A stretch of 64,000 bases of DNA from positions 2,852,001 to 2,916,000 of the forward strand of contig NZ_CP041656.2 in the NCBI RefSeq assembly GCF_007290395.2, written 5' to 3'. Positions 1-8,698 of the stretch are shown in pieces. The DNA comes from Bradyrhizobium cosmicum. GTDB lineage: Bacteria; Pseudomonadota; Alphaproteobacteria; Rhizobiales; Xanthobacteraceae. Both the position numbers and the translations under genes were made by a program. The first letter of the stretch is position 1, and each line of letters starts with the position of its first letter. Below the pieces are notes generated by a model. It was given only the letters and a program-made list of their open reading frames with translations. It was not told the DNA's origin and did no database searches.

Positions 1-1371
1 GGCCTGGAGCGTCGTAACCGCGAGCTCGCCGAGGCCGTCAAGGGCCTCGAGCGGACTGTCGACTATGACGATGCCGAGCAAGTCTCGAGCTTCCGGCAGC
101 GCATCGCTCAGTTCATCGATTTTCGCCAGGAGCTGGTGCGACGCGGGCTGGAGATCAGCCCGGCGGCAGCGCGCGAGTGGGGCGACAATGACGCCAACCG
201 GACGCTGCGGGCCAAGCTCAACGGCGATCTCGAGTCGCTCGTATGGATCTACGGGCAGCGTGCCCGCGAAGCGGACGACCTCGCCGACTCGAACCGCTAT
301 GCCGCCGCCTATCTGTTCGTCCTCGGGCTCGCGTCCCTCGTTCTCGCGGGTCTGAACGTCGTCGTCATGCGGCGTTCGGTGGTCGGGGCGCTCGCCGAGA
401 TCACGCTTGCGACCGACCGGATCGCGGACGGCGACGTCAGGAGCAAGGTGCCGCATCTGGGCCGCAACGACGAGATCGGGCGCCTTGCGCGCGCGGTCCA
501 GCATTTTCGCGATGCGGTGGCGCGCATCTTCGAGCTCGAGGAGCTCGAACTCGGCACCGCGCAGGCGCGCGATGCGGCGATGACCGAGCGCGACAAGTTC
601 AACGACAAGTACCAGGCCAAGAAGTGGCAGCTCTCCGCCGCGATCAACAGCATGCCGCAGGGCCTGATCATGCTCGATGGCAAGGCCAACGTGGTCGCGA
701 TGAACGGCAACTACCGGCAGATCTACAATCTGCCCGAGACGATCCAGTCGGGATCGACGCTCGGCGAGATCCTGCAGCACCGCGTCAAGAGCGGTTTGTT
801 CAGCGGCGACATCGCGGCATATCTCGCCGCCGTGCTCGCCCGGATCGCCAAGCGCGAGCCCGCCGCCTATGAGATCACCTTGAACGACGGCCGCACCATC
901 AGGATCCACGAGCGTCCGATGGACGGCGGCGGCTGGGTGTCGGTCCAGGAGGACGTCACCGAACAGCGCCAGCGTCAGCGCATTCTCGAGCGGATGGAGC
1001 GTTTCCTCGCCACGATCATCGAGAACGTCACCGAGGGCATCATCGCCAAGGATGCGCGCAACCAGCGCTACGTCTTCGTCAACAGGGCGGCCGAGCAGAT
1101 GATCGGCATGTCGCGTGGCGAGATCATCGGCAAGACGGCGCGGGAATTGTTCTCCCCGGATGCGGCGGAATTGATCGAGCGGCGCGACCAGCAGCTCCTC
1201 GCGCAGAAGCAGCAACTCGAGCCGATCCTCGATACGATCGACAATCCGACTCGCGGTCGCCGCGTCATCTCCGCCCGCCGGATCCAGGTCGGCGGTGCCG
1301 GCGAAGAGTCCCACATGTTCGTGACCATGATCGAGGACCGGACCGGAAAAATCGAGGCGGTCGCAGCCTAG
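1..1371 (+). CDS. HAMP/PAS sensor protein, 5' end outside window
   Basis: The reading frame is open from base 1, so this is the C-terminal 456 residues of a larger protein. In order there is a periplasmic helical segment, a transmembrane helix near base 300-365 (AYLFVLGLASLVLAGLNVVV), a HAMP linker (base 370-530, with the NDEIGRLA signature), a coiled-coil linker, a PAS domain (base 640-960) and a second PAS domain (base 1000-1350) ending in a MIEDRT segment. Proteins of this layout usually continue into GGDEF/EAL, histidine kinase or methyl-accepting modules. Here a TAG stop follows directly after the second PAS, so no output domain is encoded. It probably senses a ligand at the inner membrane and acts through a partner. 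The family assignment is firm; the function is inference. Confidence 0.85.
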   Translation, partial: GLERRNRELAEAVKGLERTVDYDDAEQVSSFRQRIAQFIDFRQELVRRGLEISPAAAREWGDNDANRTLRAKLNGDLESLVWIYGQRAREADDLADSNRYAAAYLFVLGLASLVLAGLNVVVMRRSVVGALAEITLATDRIADGDVRSKVPHLGRNDEIGRLARAVQHFRDAVARIFELEELELGTAQARDAAMTERDKFNDKYQAKKWQLSAAINSMPQGLIMLDGKANVVAMNGNYRQIYNLPETIQSGSTLGEILQHRVKSGLFSGDIAAYLAAVLARIAKREPAAYEITLNDGRTIRIHERPMDGGGWVSVQEDVTEQRQRQRILERMERFLATIIENVTEGIIAKDARNQRYVFVNRAAEQMIGMSRGEIIGKTARELFSPDAAELIERRDQQLLAQKQQLEPILDTIDNPTRGRRVISARRIQVGGAGEESHMFVTMIEDRTGKIEAVAA

Positions 1372-1386
1372 CCTCCGCGCGATGCG

Positions 1387-1551
1387 TCAGCTGCCCTCGG
1401 ATTCCTGCGCTTCAATTGCGCCCGCGACCTTTTCGTGGCCTGCGGACCACAGTGCATGCTCGTCGCTGCCGCTTGAATAGGGATTGGCCTCGGCCGGAAT
1501 GTTTTCGCGCGCGGCGCGTTCGCCCTCCGCAAAAGGATCGTGGTCGGTCAT
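1387..1551 (-). CDS. small RMF/CrpP-like protein, 54 aa
   Basis: ATG at 1551 and TGA at 1387 give a 54-residue acidic protein. The ATG overlaps the stop of the gene before it (1548-1778) as ATGA, so translation is probably coupled. It contains GERAAR, NPY and HALWSAGHE motifs, spaced as in the ribosome modulation factor (RMF/CrpP-like) fold. That fold typically has a Gly-Ala-rich helix, an NPY/NPF turn and a Trp-Gly helix. A ribosome-associated or stress role would fit the family, but the match is by eye only. It could equally be an uncharacterised alphaproteobacterial small protein. Confidence 0.6.
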   Translation of the reverse strand: MTDHDPFAEGERAARENIPAEANPYSSGSDEHALWSAGHEKVAGAIEAQESEGS

Positions 1552-1778
1552 CGTGATCTGGCCTTTCTGGTTTTGGGACGCGCGGTCGTCTTGGCCGCTT
1601 CGCCGTCAAGCCTGGCGCTCTTGCGCAGGGCGTCCTTGAGATCGACGGGGATGCCGTGCTTCTTCAAGAGGTCGGCGAAGGCTTCGTCCGCGAGCTCCTG
1701 CAGCGTCCCCATCCTGTCGCGTCCCAATTGCTTCAGCTTGTCGAACGTGTCCTCGTCGAACGCGATCAGTTTACGCAT
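1548..1778 (-). CDS. ribbon-helix-helix-like small protein, 76 aa
   Basis: The 76-residue product starts MRKLIAFDEDTFDKLKQLGR. A short beta strand followed by two helices (TFDKLKQLG and TLQELADEAFADLLKKHG) looks like a MetJ/Arc-type ribbon-helix-helix unit, and the tail is very basic (TARPKTRKARSR). The ATG at 1778 was chosen because a strong AGGGAGG ribosome-binding site lies about 8-10 nt upstream; the reading frame can be extended 14 codons further but without such a site. It is the first gene of a two-gene unit with the RMF-like protein. DNA binding is plausible from fold and charge, but no target can be named. Confidence 0.72.
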   Translation of the reverse strand: MRKLIAFDEDTFDKLKQLGRDRMGTLQELADEAFADLLKKHGIPVDLKDALRKSARLDGEAAKTTARPKTRKARSR

Positions 1779-1874
1779 GATCGTGCCAGCCTCCCTTTTC
1801 TCAAGCTGATGCAGCGGCATTTGTTCCGGAACCGGCCTGAGCCGCAGCGGTTGACTGCCAAAGGAGAATTTCCG

Positions 1875-2180
1875 ATGGCCAGTTCGGCTGCAACCGTTTC
1901 AACGAAGATATTGATCGTGATCCTCAGTCTTGCGGCGATGCCGGCGGTGTCGTTCGCGCAAGCGACCGGCGGCGCAGCCGGCTCGAGCGGATCGACCGGA
2001 GGTGTCGCCAACGCTCCGTCGTCACCGTCCGGCACCAACAGCCTGGGCACGGCCCAATCGTCCGGCGCGTCTGGCGGGGCCACCACCGGCACCGGCGCAG
2101 GCGGGTCCTCTGATGCCGCCGTCAATGCAGAAAACCGGATCCTCGACAAGAAGCTGAAGAGCATCTGCCGCGGCTGCTGA
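1875..2180 (+). CDS. small secreted Gly/Ser/Thr-rich protein
   Basis: The 101-residue product has a clear N-terminal signal peptide (hydrophobic stretch ILIVILSLAAMPAVSFA, likely cleavage after AQA). A low-complexity Gly/Ser/Thr/Ala segment follows, then a charged C-terminus ending KLKSICRGC. The ATG at 1875 is preceded by AAGGAGA, which decides the start over longer in-frame options. No catalytic motif is visible. It is probably a periplasmic or secreted structural protein of unknown function. Confidence 0.62.
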   Translation: MASSAATVSTKILIVILSLAAMPAVSFAQATGGAAGSSGSTGGVANAPSSPSGTNSLGTAQSSGASGGATTGTGAGGSSDAAVNAENRILDKKLKSICRGC

Positions 2181-2283
2181 CGCTCTCGCGGAAGTGAGAC
2201 AGCTTGGCTGTCACGAATGCCCTGATGACGCTAGCTTGGTCCTGCTTTGAAGCGTGGAGCGTGTCCACGCGGAGGATCAAGTG

Positions 2284-2640
2284 ATGTTACGTAAGACGAT
2301 GATGGCGGCGCTGGCCGTTGCGACGATCGGGCTGTCGGTGCCCCAGGCGGCACAGGCGGGCGGTCATGGCGGTCACGGTGGCTGGGGCCACGGCGGTGGC
2401 GGCTGGGGCCATGGCGGTCACTGGCATGGCGGCGGCTTCTGGCCCGGTGTCGCGATCGGGGCTGGTCTTGCCGGCGCGGGTTACTATGGCGGCTATTACG
2501 GCTACGGCTATGGTTACGGCGGCCCCTATTACTACGGTACCGGCTATGACGATGGCGGCTATGGTGGCTGCTACGTGGTGCGGAAGCGCGTCATGACGCC
2601 GTCAGGCTGGCGATACCGTCGCGTGGATGTTTGCGAGTAA
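2284..2640 (+). CDS. secreted Gly/His/Tyr-rich protein
   Basis: The 118-residue product has a signal peptide (MMAALAVATIGLSVPQAAQA). A Gly-His-Trp-rich segment of GGHGGWGHGG-type repeats follows, then a short hydrophobic patch, a Tyr-Gly-rich segment, and a conserved-looking tail with two cysteines (GGCYVVRKRVMTPSGWRYRR...CE). GGAGG lies upstream of the ATG at 2284. This architecture is common in rhizobial 'sulfur globule protein-like' annotations. The His-rich part could bind metal, but no function is established. Confidence 0.72.
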   Translation: MLRKTMMAALAVATIGLSVPQAAQAGGHGGHGGWGHGGGGWGHGGHWHGGGFWPGVAIGAGLAGAGYYGGYYGYGYGYGGPYYYGTGYDDGGYGGCYVVRKRVMTPSGWRYRRVDVCE

Positions 2641-2663
2641 TCGCGACGCTGGGCGAGGCCGTT

Positions 2664-2704
2664 AAAAAACAAGGCCGTTGACGCAGTATACCGTCAACGA
2701 CCTT
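2664..2704 (-). terminator. intrinsic terminator for the leftward coiled-coil gene
   Basis: A 13-bp stem (2671-2683 with 2692-2704, one mismatch) encloses an 8-nt loop. Read leftward it is followed by TTTTTT (the A run at 2664-2669), a classic Rho-independent arrangement for the gene at 2832-3326. Confidence 0.75.
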
Positions 2705-2831
2705 GCCAGCCCCGGACATTGAAATCGGCTCACGCCATCCGGTAACCGCTACCATCGCGCGGAATCATACGGGCAAATGTGATCCAGTTCACAAGCGGCG
2801 AAAATAATAGTCCAATTGCGTCGATGTCCGG

Positions 2832-3326
2832 TCAGCTGCGCGATTTGCCGCGTTTTCGCGCGCTGGCATGATGCCTGGCAGGTTTCCTGCGGGTAACCGA
2901 GGGCGTTTCGGCCTCGCTCGTCCGGGCGCTGGCAAAGGATTGCCGCAGATTGTCGATGGACTCATTCAGTGTGGTGACCTGCTCGGACAGCCGCTTGGTA
3001 TCGGCTTGCTGCGCCGCCATCAGCCGTCTCATCGTCTGAAGCTGGTCCTGCACGACCTGCAACTGGTCGATTGATTCCTGCTGTGTCGCCTCCAGCCCCT
3101 TGGTCTTCTCGACCAACTGCTCGGAGGCCTGTGCGGTGCGGGCCTGAAGCTGCCGCGACGCCACGACCCGATCAGGCTCAGGAGCAGCCCCCGTGTAGGC
3201 ACGCCAGATCGCGATCGAGGTCACGCCGGCGATCAGCAGGAGAAGGGCGGCGGCGGTCAGCGCGATGGGCTGGGCGCCAAGGCGCAGGAGGGGGTGGGAC
3301 CGTGAGTCTTCTGCGAGATCGATCAT
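2832..3326 (-). CDS. membrane-anchored coiled-coil protein
   Basis: The 164-residue product has a short cytoplasmic N-terminus and one transmembrane helix at about residues 21-40 (IALTAAALLLLIAGVTSIAI). A long heptad-patterned helix follows (residues 55-130, rich in Gln/Glu/Leu), then a basic Arg/Lys/His tail. The start at 3326 gives the MIDLAEDSRS N-terminus; upstream extension adds an implausible Trp/Pro-rich leader. The terminator at 2664-2704 ends the transcript. It is a frequent rhizobial hypothetical protein; no enzymatic residues are evident. Confidence 0.62.
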   Translation of the reverse strand: MIDLAEDSRSHPLLRLGAQPIALTAAALLLLIAGVTSIAIWRAYTGAAPEPDRVVASRQLQARTAQASEQLVEKTKGLEATQQESIDQLQVVQDQLQTMRRLMAAQQADTKRLSEQVTTLNESIDNLRQSFASARTSEAETPSVTRRKPARHHASARKRGKSRS

Positions 3327-3502
3327 CGCTGACAAAACCCAAATTGAAACTTGGTGAGTGGCGAAGACCGGCCGCCGAAGCAGCCGGGGGCGTCCCGAAA
3401 GTGTTACTGGTCGGCAACAAATGGGACCAAAAAGAGGCCAAGGCCAAAAAAACCAGTAATCAGCGGGCCTTGAGGGCGCCAATACTCCGAAAGCGGCAGG
3501 GC

Positions 3503-4234
3503 TCAGGGCTGAAACTGCGAAAACGGCCCGGAATAGGTCTTCGACCGCGGCGCCGCATACGGTCCGAGGCGTGACGTCTTCAGCCCCAGCCGCACCAGTG
3601 ATTCCGCAAGCGTCACCGCTGCGGCGACCCCGTCGACCACGGGCAGGCCGTGTCGGGTGGCAAGTTCGGCGGCGAGATCGGCCATGCCGGCGCAGCCGAG
3701 CACGATGGCCTCCGCGCGGTCGTCGTCGATTGCGGCCGTAATCTCAGTGGAGATCCGTGCCAGCGCATCGGTATCGCGCTCCTCGAGCGCGAGCACGGGG
3801 ACCTCGGCGGCGCGGACGCGGGCGCAACGCTCGGCGAGACCGTATTTCCGCAAATTGTGCTCGATCGGCACGATGGAGACACCGAGCGTCGTCACCACCG
3901 CAAAGCGCGCCGCGATCAGGCTCGCCAAGTGGAAGCCGGCCTCGCCGATGCCGATCACCGGTGCCTTCGCGGCGGCGCGCGCGGCGTCGAGGCCGGTGTC
4001 GTCGAAGCAGGCGATGATGTGGGCGTTCGCGCCGTCGTGGTCGGCGTCACGGATGCAGCCGAGCATGCCGGGGACGGCAAAGGCCTCGTCGTAAAAGCCC
4101 TCGATCGAGACCGGCCCCATCGCGGGCTGGCGCGCGTCGATCTCGGTGTCAGGCAGCGCGACGCCGCGCGCCGCAGCGGCGATCTTCGCCGTCATCGACG
4201 CGGTGGTGTTGGGATTGACGACGTGAAGTCGCAT
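3503..4234 (-). CDS. Asp/Glu/hydantoin racemase family protein
   Basis: The 243-residue product is of typical length for the family. It starts MRLHVVNPNTTASMT, the usual N-terminus of hydantoin racemases. The two cysteines that act as opposed acid/base in this family are present: Cys76 in the IIACFDDTG motif and Cys181 in the LGCAGM motif. It would interconvert enantiomers of a hydantoin or an acidic amino acid in the cytoplasm. It is the last gene of the operon that starts at 8433, 38 bp after the second permease, so it probably processes the imported substrate. Family and catalytic residues are firm; the substrate is unknown. Confidence 0.86.
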   Translation of the reverse strand: MRLHVVNPNTTASMTAKIAAAARGVALPDTEIDARQPAMGPVSIEGFYDEAFAVPGMLGCIRDADHDGANAHIIACFDDTGLDAARAAAKAPVIGIGEAGFHLASLIAARFAVVTTLGVSIVPIEHNLRKYGLAERCARVRAAEVPVLALEERDTDALARISTEITAAIDDDRAEAIVLGCAGMADLAAELATRHGLPVVDGVAAAVTLAESLVRLGLKTSRLGPYAAPRSKTYSGPFSQFQP

Positions 4235-4272
4235 CGCGATCAGACGAGCCCCAATGTGAGACGAGTCTCTTT

Positions 4273-5151
4273 TCAGACAAGCCCTTTGCCGGCGTCCGAG
4301 CCTTTGGCCGCCTGCCGCTTGTTCAGCACGTGGATGGTGCCGAGCGCAAGGGTGATTACCGTGAACGAGACGGCCGAAATCACGGTGCCGAGCGCATAGA
4401 TGTCGGGGTTCGTCACGGTGGTGGTGAGGCCCTGCAGATCCAGCGGCAACGTATTCACGGCCCCGATCGCCTGGCTGGAGCGCGCCAACTCGTCCCAGGA
4501 CAGCGTGAAGCCGAACAGTCCAATGCCGATCACGGAGGGCAGGATGATCGGCAGCACGACATGGCGGAAGGCCTGCCATGGCGTCGCACCGAGATCGCGC
4601 GCGGCTTCCTCGAGCCGTGGGTCGAAGCGGTTGAAGATCGCGAACATGATGAGCAGGCCGAACGGCAGCGTCCAGGTCAGATGCGCGCCGAGGCCCGAGG
4701 TGAGCAGGCCCATCGAGGTCTCGAAATTCTCGTTCCAATGCGCCTTGATCAGATCGTCGATGATGCGGAATTCAAGCGAAATGCCGAGCGAGGTGATGAT
4801 CGAGGGCACGATCAGGCTGGCGATCGCCGAGTAGAACAGGATGCTTTGCGCCCTGAACTTGCGGCGGAACGCCATGCCGGCGGCGACCGACAGCACGACG
4901 GTGACGATCATCACGATGATGCCGAGCAGCAGCGAGCGGCGGAACGCCGCACCGAGATCGACGATGCCGGTGCCCTGGAACAGTTTTGCGATCCAGAACG
5001 TCGACACGCCGTTCATCGGGAAGGTGAGGCCGCCCTGCGGGCCCTGGAACGATAGCACGTAGATCGCGATCATCGGACCGTAGAGGAACAGCACATAGGC
5101 CGCGAAGAAGATCGCGAGCACGTAGAACGAGCGCGAGCGTCCTTCCTTCAT
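4273..5151 (-). CDS. ABC transporter permease, PotC/YdcV-like
   Basis: The 292-residue inner-membrane protein has about six predicted transmembrane segments. The permease EAA loop that contacts the ATPase is near residues 185-210 (EEAARDLGATPWQAFRHVVL). It starts 3 nt after the stop of the preceding permease, so the two are probably co-translated and form the heterodimeric channel. The fold is that of the polyamine/opine/iron (PotC-type) importer family. Substrate cannot be read from sequence, but the racemase downstream suggests an amino-acid-like or hydantoin compound. Confidence 0.88.
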   Translation of the reverse strand: MKEGRSRSFYVLAIFFAAYVLFLYGPMIAIYVLSFQGPQGGLTFPMNGVSTFWIAKLFQGTGIVDLGAAFRRSLLLGIIVMIVTVVLSVAAGMAFRRKFRAQSILFYSAIASLIVPSIITSLGISLEFRIIDDLIKAHWNENFETSMGLLTSGLGAHLTWTLPFGLLIMFAIFNRFDPRLEEAARDLGATPWQAFRHVVLPIILPSVIGIGLFGFTLSWDELARSSQAIGAVNTLPLDLQGLTTTVTNPDIYALGTVISAVSFTVITLALGTIHVLNKRQAAKGSDAGKGLV

Positions 5152-5154
5152 GCT

Positions 5155-6114
5155 CTAGAGCTCCTTCTTGATGTCGACGATGCGCGACATCATGGAGATG
5201 ATCAGGAAGGTGATGATCAGCAGGATCACGGCGTTGGCGGCTGCGGCCGGGAATTGCAGCGCGTTCACCCGCGTCTCGATAATCTTGCCCGCGGCCGCGA
5301 TCTGCTGGCCGCCCATCACGCCGATGGTGATGAAGTCGCCCATCACGATGGTGATGACGAAGATCGAGCCGATCACGATGCCTGGTTTTGCGAGTGGAAT
5401 GATGACGTTGACCAGCGTCTGGAAGCCGGTGGCGCCGGCGTCGTAGGCGGCCTCGATCAGCGACTTGTCAATGCGCACCATCGAATTGAAGATCGGCACC
5501 ACCATGAAGAAGGTGAAGAGGTGGACCAGCGCCAGCACCACGGAGAATTCGGAGAACAGCAGCCATTCGACGGGATGGTTGATCAGACCCGTCTTGACCA
5601 GGCCGGAGTTCACGAGGCCGTTGCGCCCCAGCAGCGGGATCCAGGCGATCATGCGGATCACGTTGGAGGTCCAGAACGGGATCGTGCAGAGCAGCGACAA
5701 TCCCATCTGCCAGGTCTTGGACTTGACGTGGAAGGCGAGGAAGTAGGCGACCCAGAAGCCGATGAAGAGGGTGATGGCCCAGACCATGAAGCACAGCTTC
5801 AGCGTCATCACATAGGTACGGCCGATCGTGCAGAGCTCGGGCAGCTTGTCGATGCAGCCCTCGAACGTATCGGTGTAGCCGCGGCCGGAGAAAGCCGGCA
5901 GCAGCTGGTATTCGTTGTAGTCCCAGAAGGAGACGATGACGACGAAGACGAGCGGAATGAGGAAGAAGGCGAGAAACACCAGCATCATCGGCCCGGCCTG
6001 GAGCCAGGAGATGACGGACGGCGATAGGCGCGTCGGCTTTGCGGCGCGCGCCGTGCCCGACCCCGGGATCAATCCCGGGGATGCCTGTTGCAGAACCTCT
6101 TCCGACATGTCCAT
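5155..6114 (-). CDS. ABC transporter permease, PotB-like
   Basis: About 319 residues with an N-terminal cytoplasmic tail, a first transmembrane helix near residue 40, a periplasmic loop with two cysteines (GCIDKLPELC) and further helices. The EAA loop is EAAYDAGATGFQTLVNVIIP. The ATG at 6114 overlaps the stop of the solute-binding protein gene (TGATG); a GTG one codon earlier is the alternative. It pairs with the permease at 4273-5151. Confidence 0.88.
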   Translation of the reverse strand: MDMSEEVLQQASPGLIPGSGTARAAKPTRLSPSVISWLQAGPMMLVFLAFFLIPLVFVVIVSFWDYNEYQLLPAFSGRGYTDTFEGCIDKLPELCTIGRTYVMTLKLCFMVWAITLFIGFWVAYFLAFHVKSKTWQMGLSLLCTIPFWTSNVIRMIAWIPLLGRNGLVNSGLVKTGLINHPVEWLLFSEFSVVLALVHLFTFFMVVPIFNSMVRIDKSLIEAAYDAGATGFQTLVNVIIPLAKPGIVIGSIFVITIVMGDFITIGVMGGQQIAAAGKIIETRVNALQFPAAAANAVILLIITFLIISMMSRIVDIKKEL

Positions 6115-7403
6115 CACGCCGCGATGAACTCATTCCACTTGCGGACCATGTAGTCGTTCTCGTCCATCACGGCGTTCCAGCAGGCGACGCCGCCCATGCG
6201 GTCCTCGTAGGAGCCGCCGTCCCGCACGGCGCCGGCCTTTTCGAGCAGCGAGCCGTCGGGCGCCTTGATGTCCTTCTCGGCGGGCTTGCCTTCCATCCAG
6301 TACGCCCACTCGTAGGGCTCCATGTGGGCCTTCGCGGTCGAGAGCACGGCGGAGTAGTAGCCTTGGCGGTTGAGATAGGCGCCGGCATAGCCGGACAGGA
6401 ACCAGTTGACGAACTCATAGGCCCATTCGAGCTTCGGACCGGACACGCCCTTGGAGACGCAGAAGCCCGAGGCCCAGGAGCGGTAGCCTTCCTTCAGCGG
6501 CTGGAAGGTGCAGGGAATTCCCATCGAGCGCACCTTCGTCACCGCGGGCGACCACATCGACTGAATGACAGTCTCACCTGATGCCATCAGGTTGACGCTC
6601 TCGTTAAAATCCTTCCAGAACGCGCGGAACTGGCCGGCCTTCTTGGCTTCGGTCATCACCTTCATGGTGAGATCGATCTCTTCCTTGGTCATGTTGCCCT
6701 TGTCGGCGTATTTGTACTTGCCGGAGGCTTCCACGACCATCGCGGCATCCATGATGCCGATCGAGGGAATGTTGAGGATCGAGGCCTTGCCCTTGAATTC
6801 AGGATTGAGCAGTTCCGACCACGAGTTGATCGGCCGCTTGATCAGGTCGGGCCGGATGCCGAGCGTGTCGGCGTTGTAGACCGTCGGGATCAGCGTGACG
6901 AATTCGGTGGCCGACGTCGCGAACTTCTTGGAGTCCTTGCCTTCGAGATAAAGCACCTTCCAGGGCGCGGTGCCCTGGCCGCCGATCTTCTTGCCGCCGG
7001 GCGTCTCGCCCTTGGTGAAGACGGGTGTGATGTTGCCGAACTCCTTGATCTTCCTGGCATCGAGCGCAAGGATGTTGCCCGACGGCACGATCTTCTTCAG
7101 CGAGAAATATTCGGTGTCCAGCACGTCGAACGAATTCGGCTGGGTCATCACGCGCTTGGTGACGTCGTCGGTGGTCGCGGTGATGTATTCGATCTTGATG
7201 CCGGTGTCCTTCAGGCACTGCTTGGAGATGTCGTCGCCCTCGTTCACGGCGGTGCCGAGATAGCGCAGCACCTTGGTCTCGGCCGACTTCACATAGGGAA
7301 AGCCGGTGATGGCGCCGGAGCCGGCGGCGAGGCCGGCGAGACCCGCGGTGCTCTTCAATAGCGTGCGGCGGCTGACGCCGGTCGTCTTGGTCGTCTCGGT
7401 CAT
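6114..7403 (-). CDS. ABC transporter periplasmic solute-binding protein, Tat signal
   Basis: The 429-residue product has a twin-arginine signal (SRRTLLKSTAGLAGLAAGSG) and then a PotD/AfuA-like two-lobe binding fold with FDVLDTEYFSLKKI and PTVYNADTLG segments. The Tat signal implies export in a folded state. The ATG at 7403 has AGGAG about 8 nt upstream; a GTG at 7412 is less likely. Its stop overlaps the permease start. It delivers substrate to the PotB/PotC-like channel encoded downstream. Confidence 0.88.
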   Translation of the reverse strand: MTETTKTTGVSRRTLLKSTAGLAGLAAGSGAITGFPYVKSAETKVLRYLGTAVNEGDDISKQCLKDTGIKIEYITATTDDVTKRVMTQPNSFDVLDTEYFSLKKIVPSGNILALDARKIKEFGNITPVFTKGETPGGKKIGGQGTAPWKVLYLEGKDSKKFATSATEFVTLIPTVYNADTLGIRPDLIKRPINSWSELLNPEFKGKASILNIPSIGIMDAAMVVEASGKYKYADKGNMTKEEIDLTMKVMTEAKKAGQFRAFWKDFNESVNLMASGETVIQSMWSPAVTKVRSMGIPCTFQPLKEGYRSWASGFCVSKGVSGPKLEWAYEFVNWFLSGYAGAYLNRQGYYSAVLSTAKAHMEPYEWAYWMEGKPAEKDIKAPDGSLLEKAGAVRDGGSYEDRMGGVACWNAVMDENDYMVRKWNEFIAA

Positions 7404-7446
7404 ATCGCTCACTCCTCTGTGTTGTGCATTTTCTAGGATGACGGCG

Positions 7447-8433
7447 CTATTGCAGGCGCTGCGCCTTGGCAGGATCCCAGGTGGCCAGCACGCGATCGCC
7501 CGGACGGAATGGGTGAACGTCGAAGGCGGCCTCGGGGAGGTGGGAAAACAGGGCGGTGCCGTCGTCCAGCGTGAGCGAGACGGCGATGTAGGAGCCCTGG
7601 TACTCGGTCTGGGTCAGCAGCGCAGGCGCGCCATACGCGCCGTCAACGAACGGCACGATGCCGAGCTGATCGGCGCGCACGGCGATGAGTTTGCCGGCGT
7701 CGCTGAGGACGTTGTGGCCGCCGATGAAGCGCGCCACGAATTCGGTGCGGGGGTGGTGGAAGATCTCGCGCGCGGTACCCTGCTGCTCGATCCTGCCCTG
7801 GTTCATCACCACGATGTGGTCGGCGAGGGCCATCGCCTCTTCCTGGCCGTGGGTGACCTGGATGAAGCTGATGCCGAGCTCGCGCTGCAGCCGCTTCAGT
7901 TCGCCGCGCATCTTCACCCGCAGGAACGGGTCGAGCGCGGAGAGCGGCTCGTCCAGCAGCAGGATCTGCGGCTCGGTGATCAGCGCGCGGGCGAGCGCCA
8001 CGCGCTGCTGCTGGCCGCCGGAGAGCTGCGCCGGAAGCCGGGCCGCATAGGGTGTCATCGCCACCAGCTCGAGCAATTCGCCGGCGCGCTTGTGCCGCGT
8101 CGCGCGATCGACGCCGCGCATTTTCAGGGCAAACGCGACGTTGTCGAGCACCGTCAGGTGCGGAAACAGGGCGTAGGACTGGAACATCATCGCCGTGCCG
8201 CGCTTGGCGGGCTCGAGATCGGTGACGTTCTGCGCGCCGAGGATGATGTCGCCCTCGCTGACCGCCTCGTGGCCCGCGATCATGCGCAGGGTCGAGGTCT
8301 TGCCGCAGCCGGAGGGGCCGAGCAGGCAGCAATAGGTGCCGGCCGGGATCTTGAGGTTGACGTTGTCGACGGCCAGCGTCGTGTCGTAGCGCTTGGTGAC
8401 GGCGACCAGTTCGAGGGCGGCAGGAGTGGCCAT
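7447..8433 (-). CDS. ABC transporter ATP-binding protein, PotA-like
   Basis: The 328-residue ATPase carries every expected motif in order: Walker A GPSGCGKTS, Q-loop (MMFQSY), signature LSGGQQQR, Walker B ILLLDEPLSALD and the H-loop (QVTHGQEEA). A C-terminal TOBE-like domain is the regulatory domain usual in PotA/UgpC types. The start at 8433 gives MATPAALELV just ahead of the first strand; a 27-codon extension lacks family similarity. It is the promoter-proximal gene of the importer/racemase operon. Confidence 0.9.
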   Translation of the reverse strand: MATPAALELVAVTKRYDTTLAVDNVNLKIPAGTYCCLLGPSGCGKTSTLRMIAGHEAVSEGDIILGAQNVTDLEPAKRGTAMMFQSYALFPHLTVLDNVAFALKMRGVDRATRHKRAGELLELVAMTPYAARLPAQLSGGQQQRVALARALITEPQILLLDEPLSALDPFLRVKMRGELKRLQRELGISFIQVTHGQEEAMALADHIVVMNQGRIEQQGTAREIFHHPRTEFVARFIGGHNVLSDAGKLIAVRADQLGIVPFVDGAYGAPALLTQTEYQGSYIAVSLTLDDGTALFSHLPEAAFDVHPFRPGDRVLATWDPAKAQRLQ

Positions 8434-8596
8434 GGCGTGTCCGAGGCGAGGGCGATGCGTCCCGCCTCTCTCCGCAAGGTCCGTGCCAACCGTCCGTGGC
8501 CGCTCAAATTCCAAAACTGTGAAGCGGAGTCAGATTGTTAGATCGAATCCGGCGCATCGAGGCGGCTTGCCGCGTGAGCACTAGTCTGCACACAAA

Positions 8597-8627
8597 ACAG
8601 GCGTAGATTGTATAATGTTTCGCCTGT
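8597..8627. promoter_or_regulatory. palindromic operator candidate around a perfect -10
   Basis: ACAGGCG at 8597-8603 and its inverted copy CGCCTGT at 8621-8627 flank a 17-nt spacer that contains TATAAT at 8611-8616. The site lies in the 265-bp divergent region between the ATPase (starts 8433, leftward) and the GntR regulator (starts 8699, rightward). A dimeric GntR protein could bind here to control itself and the transporter operon. This is inferred from symmetry and position; no -35 is obvious. Confidence 0.5.
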
Positions 8628-8698
8628 GATTGGATACAGCTCGTCGACTAACATCCGCCGATATCGCCGATCGAGCCCTCAAACCCAATCTCAGACTG

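Noticed and set aside
6061..6080. Perfect 9-bp palindrome CCCCGGGAT/ATCCCGGGG
   Set aside because: It is inside the N-terminal coding part of the permease gene, has no T run, and is probably a chance or REP-like palindrome; no regulatory support.
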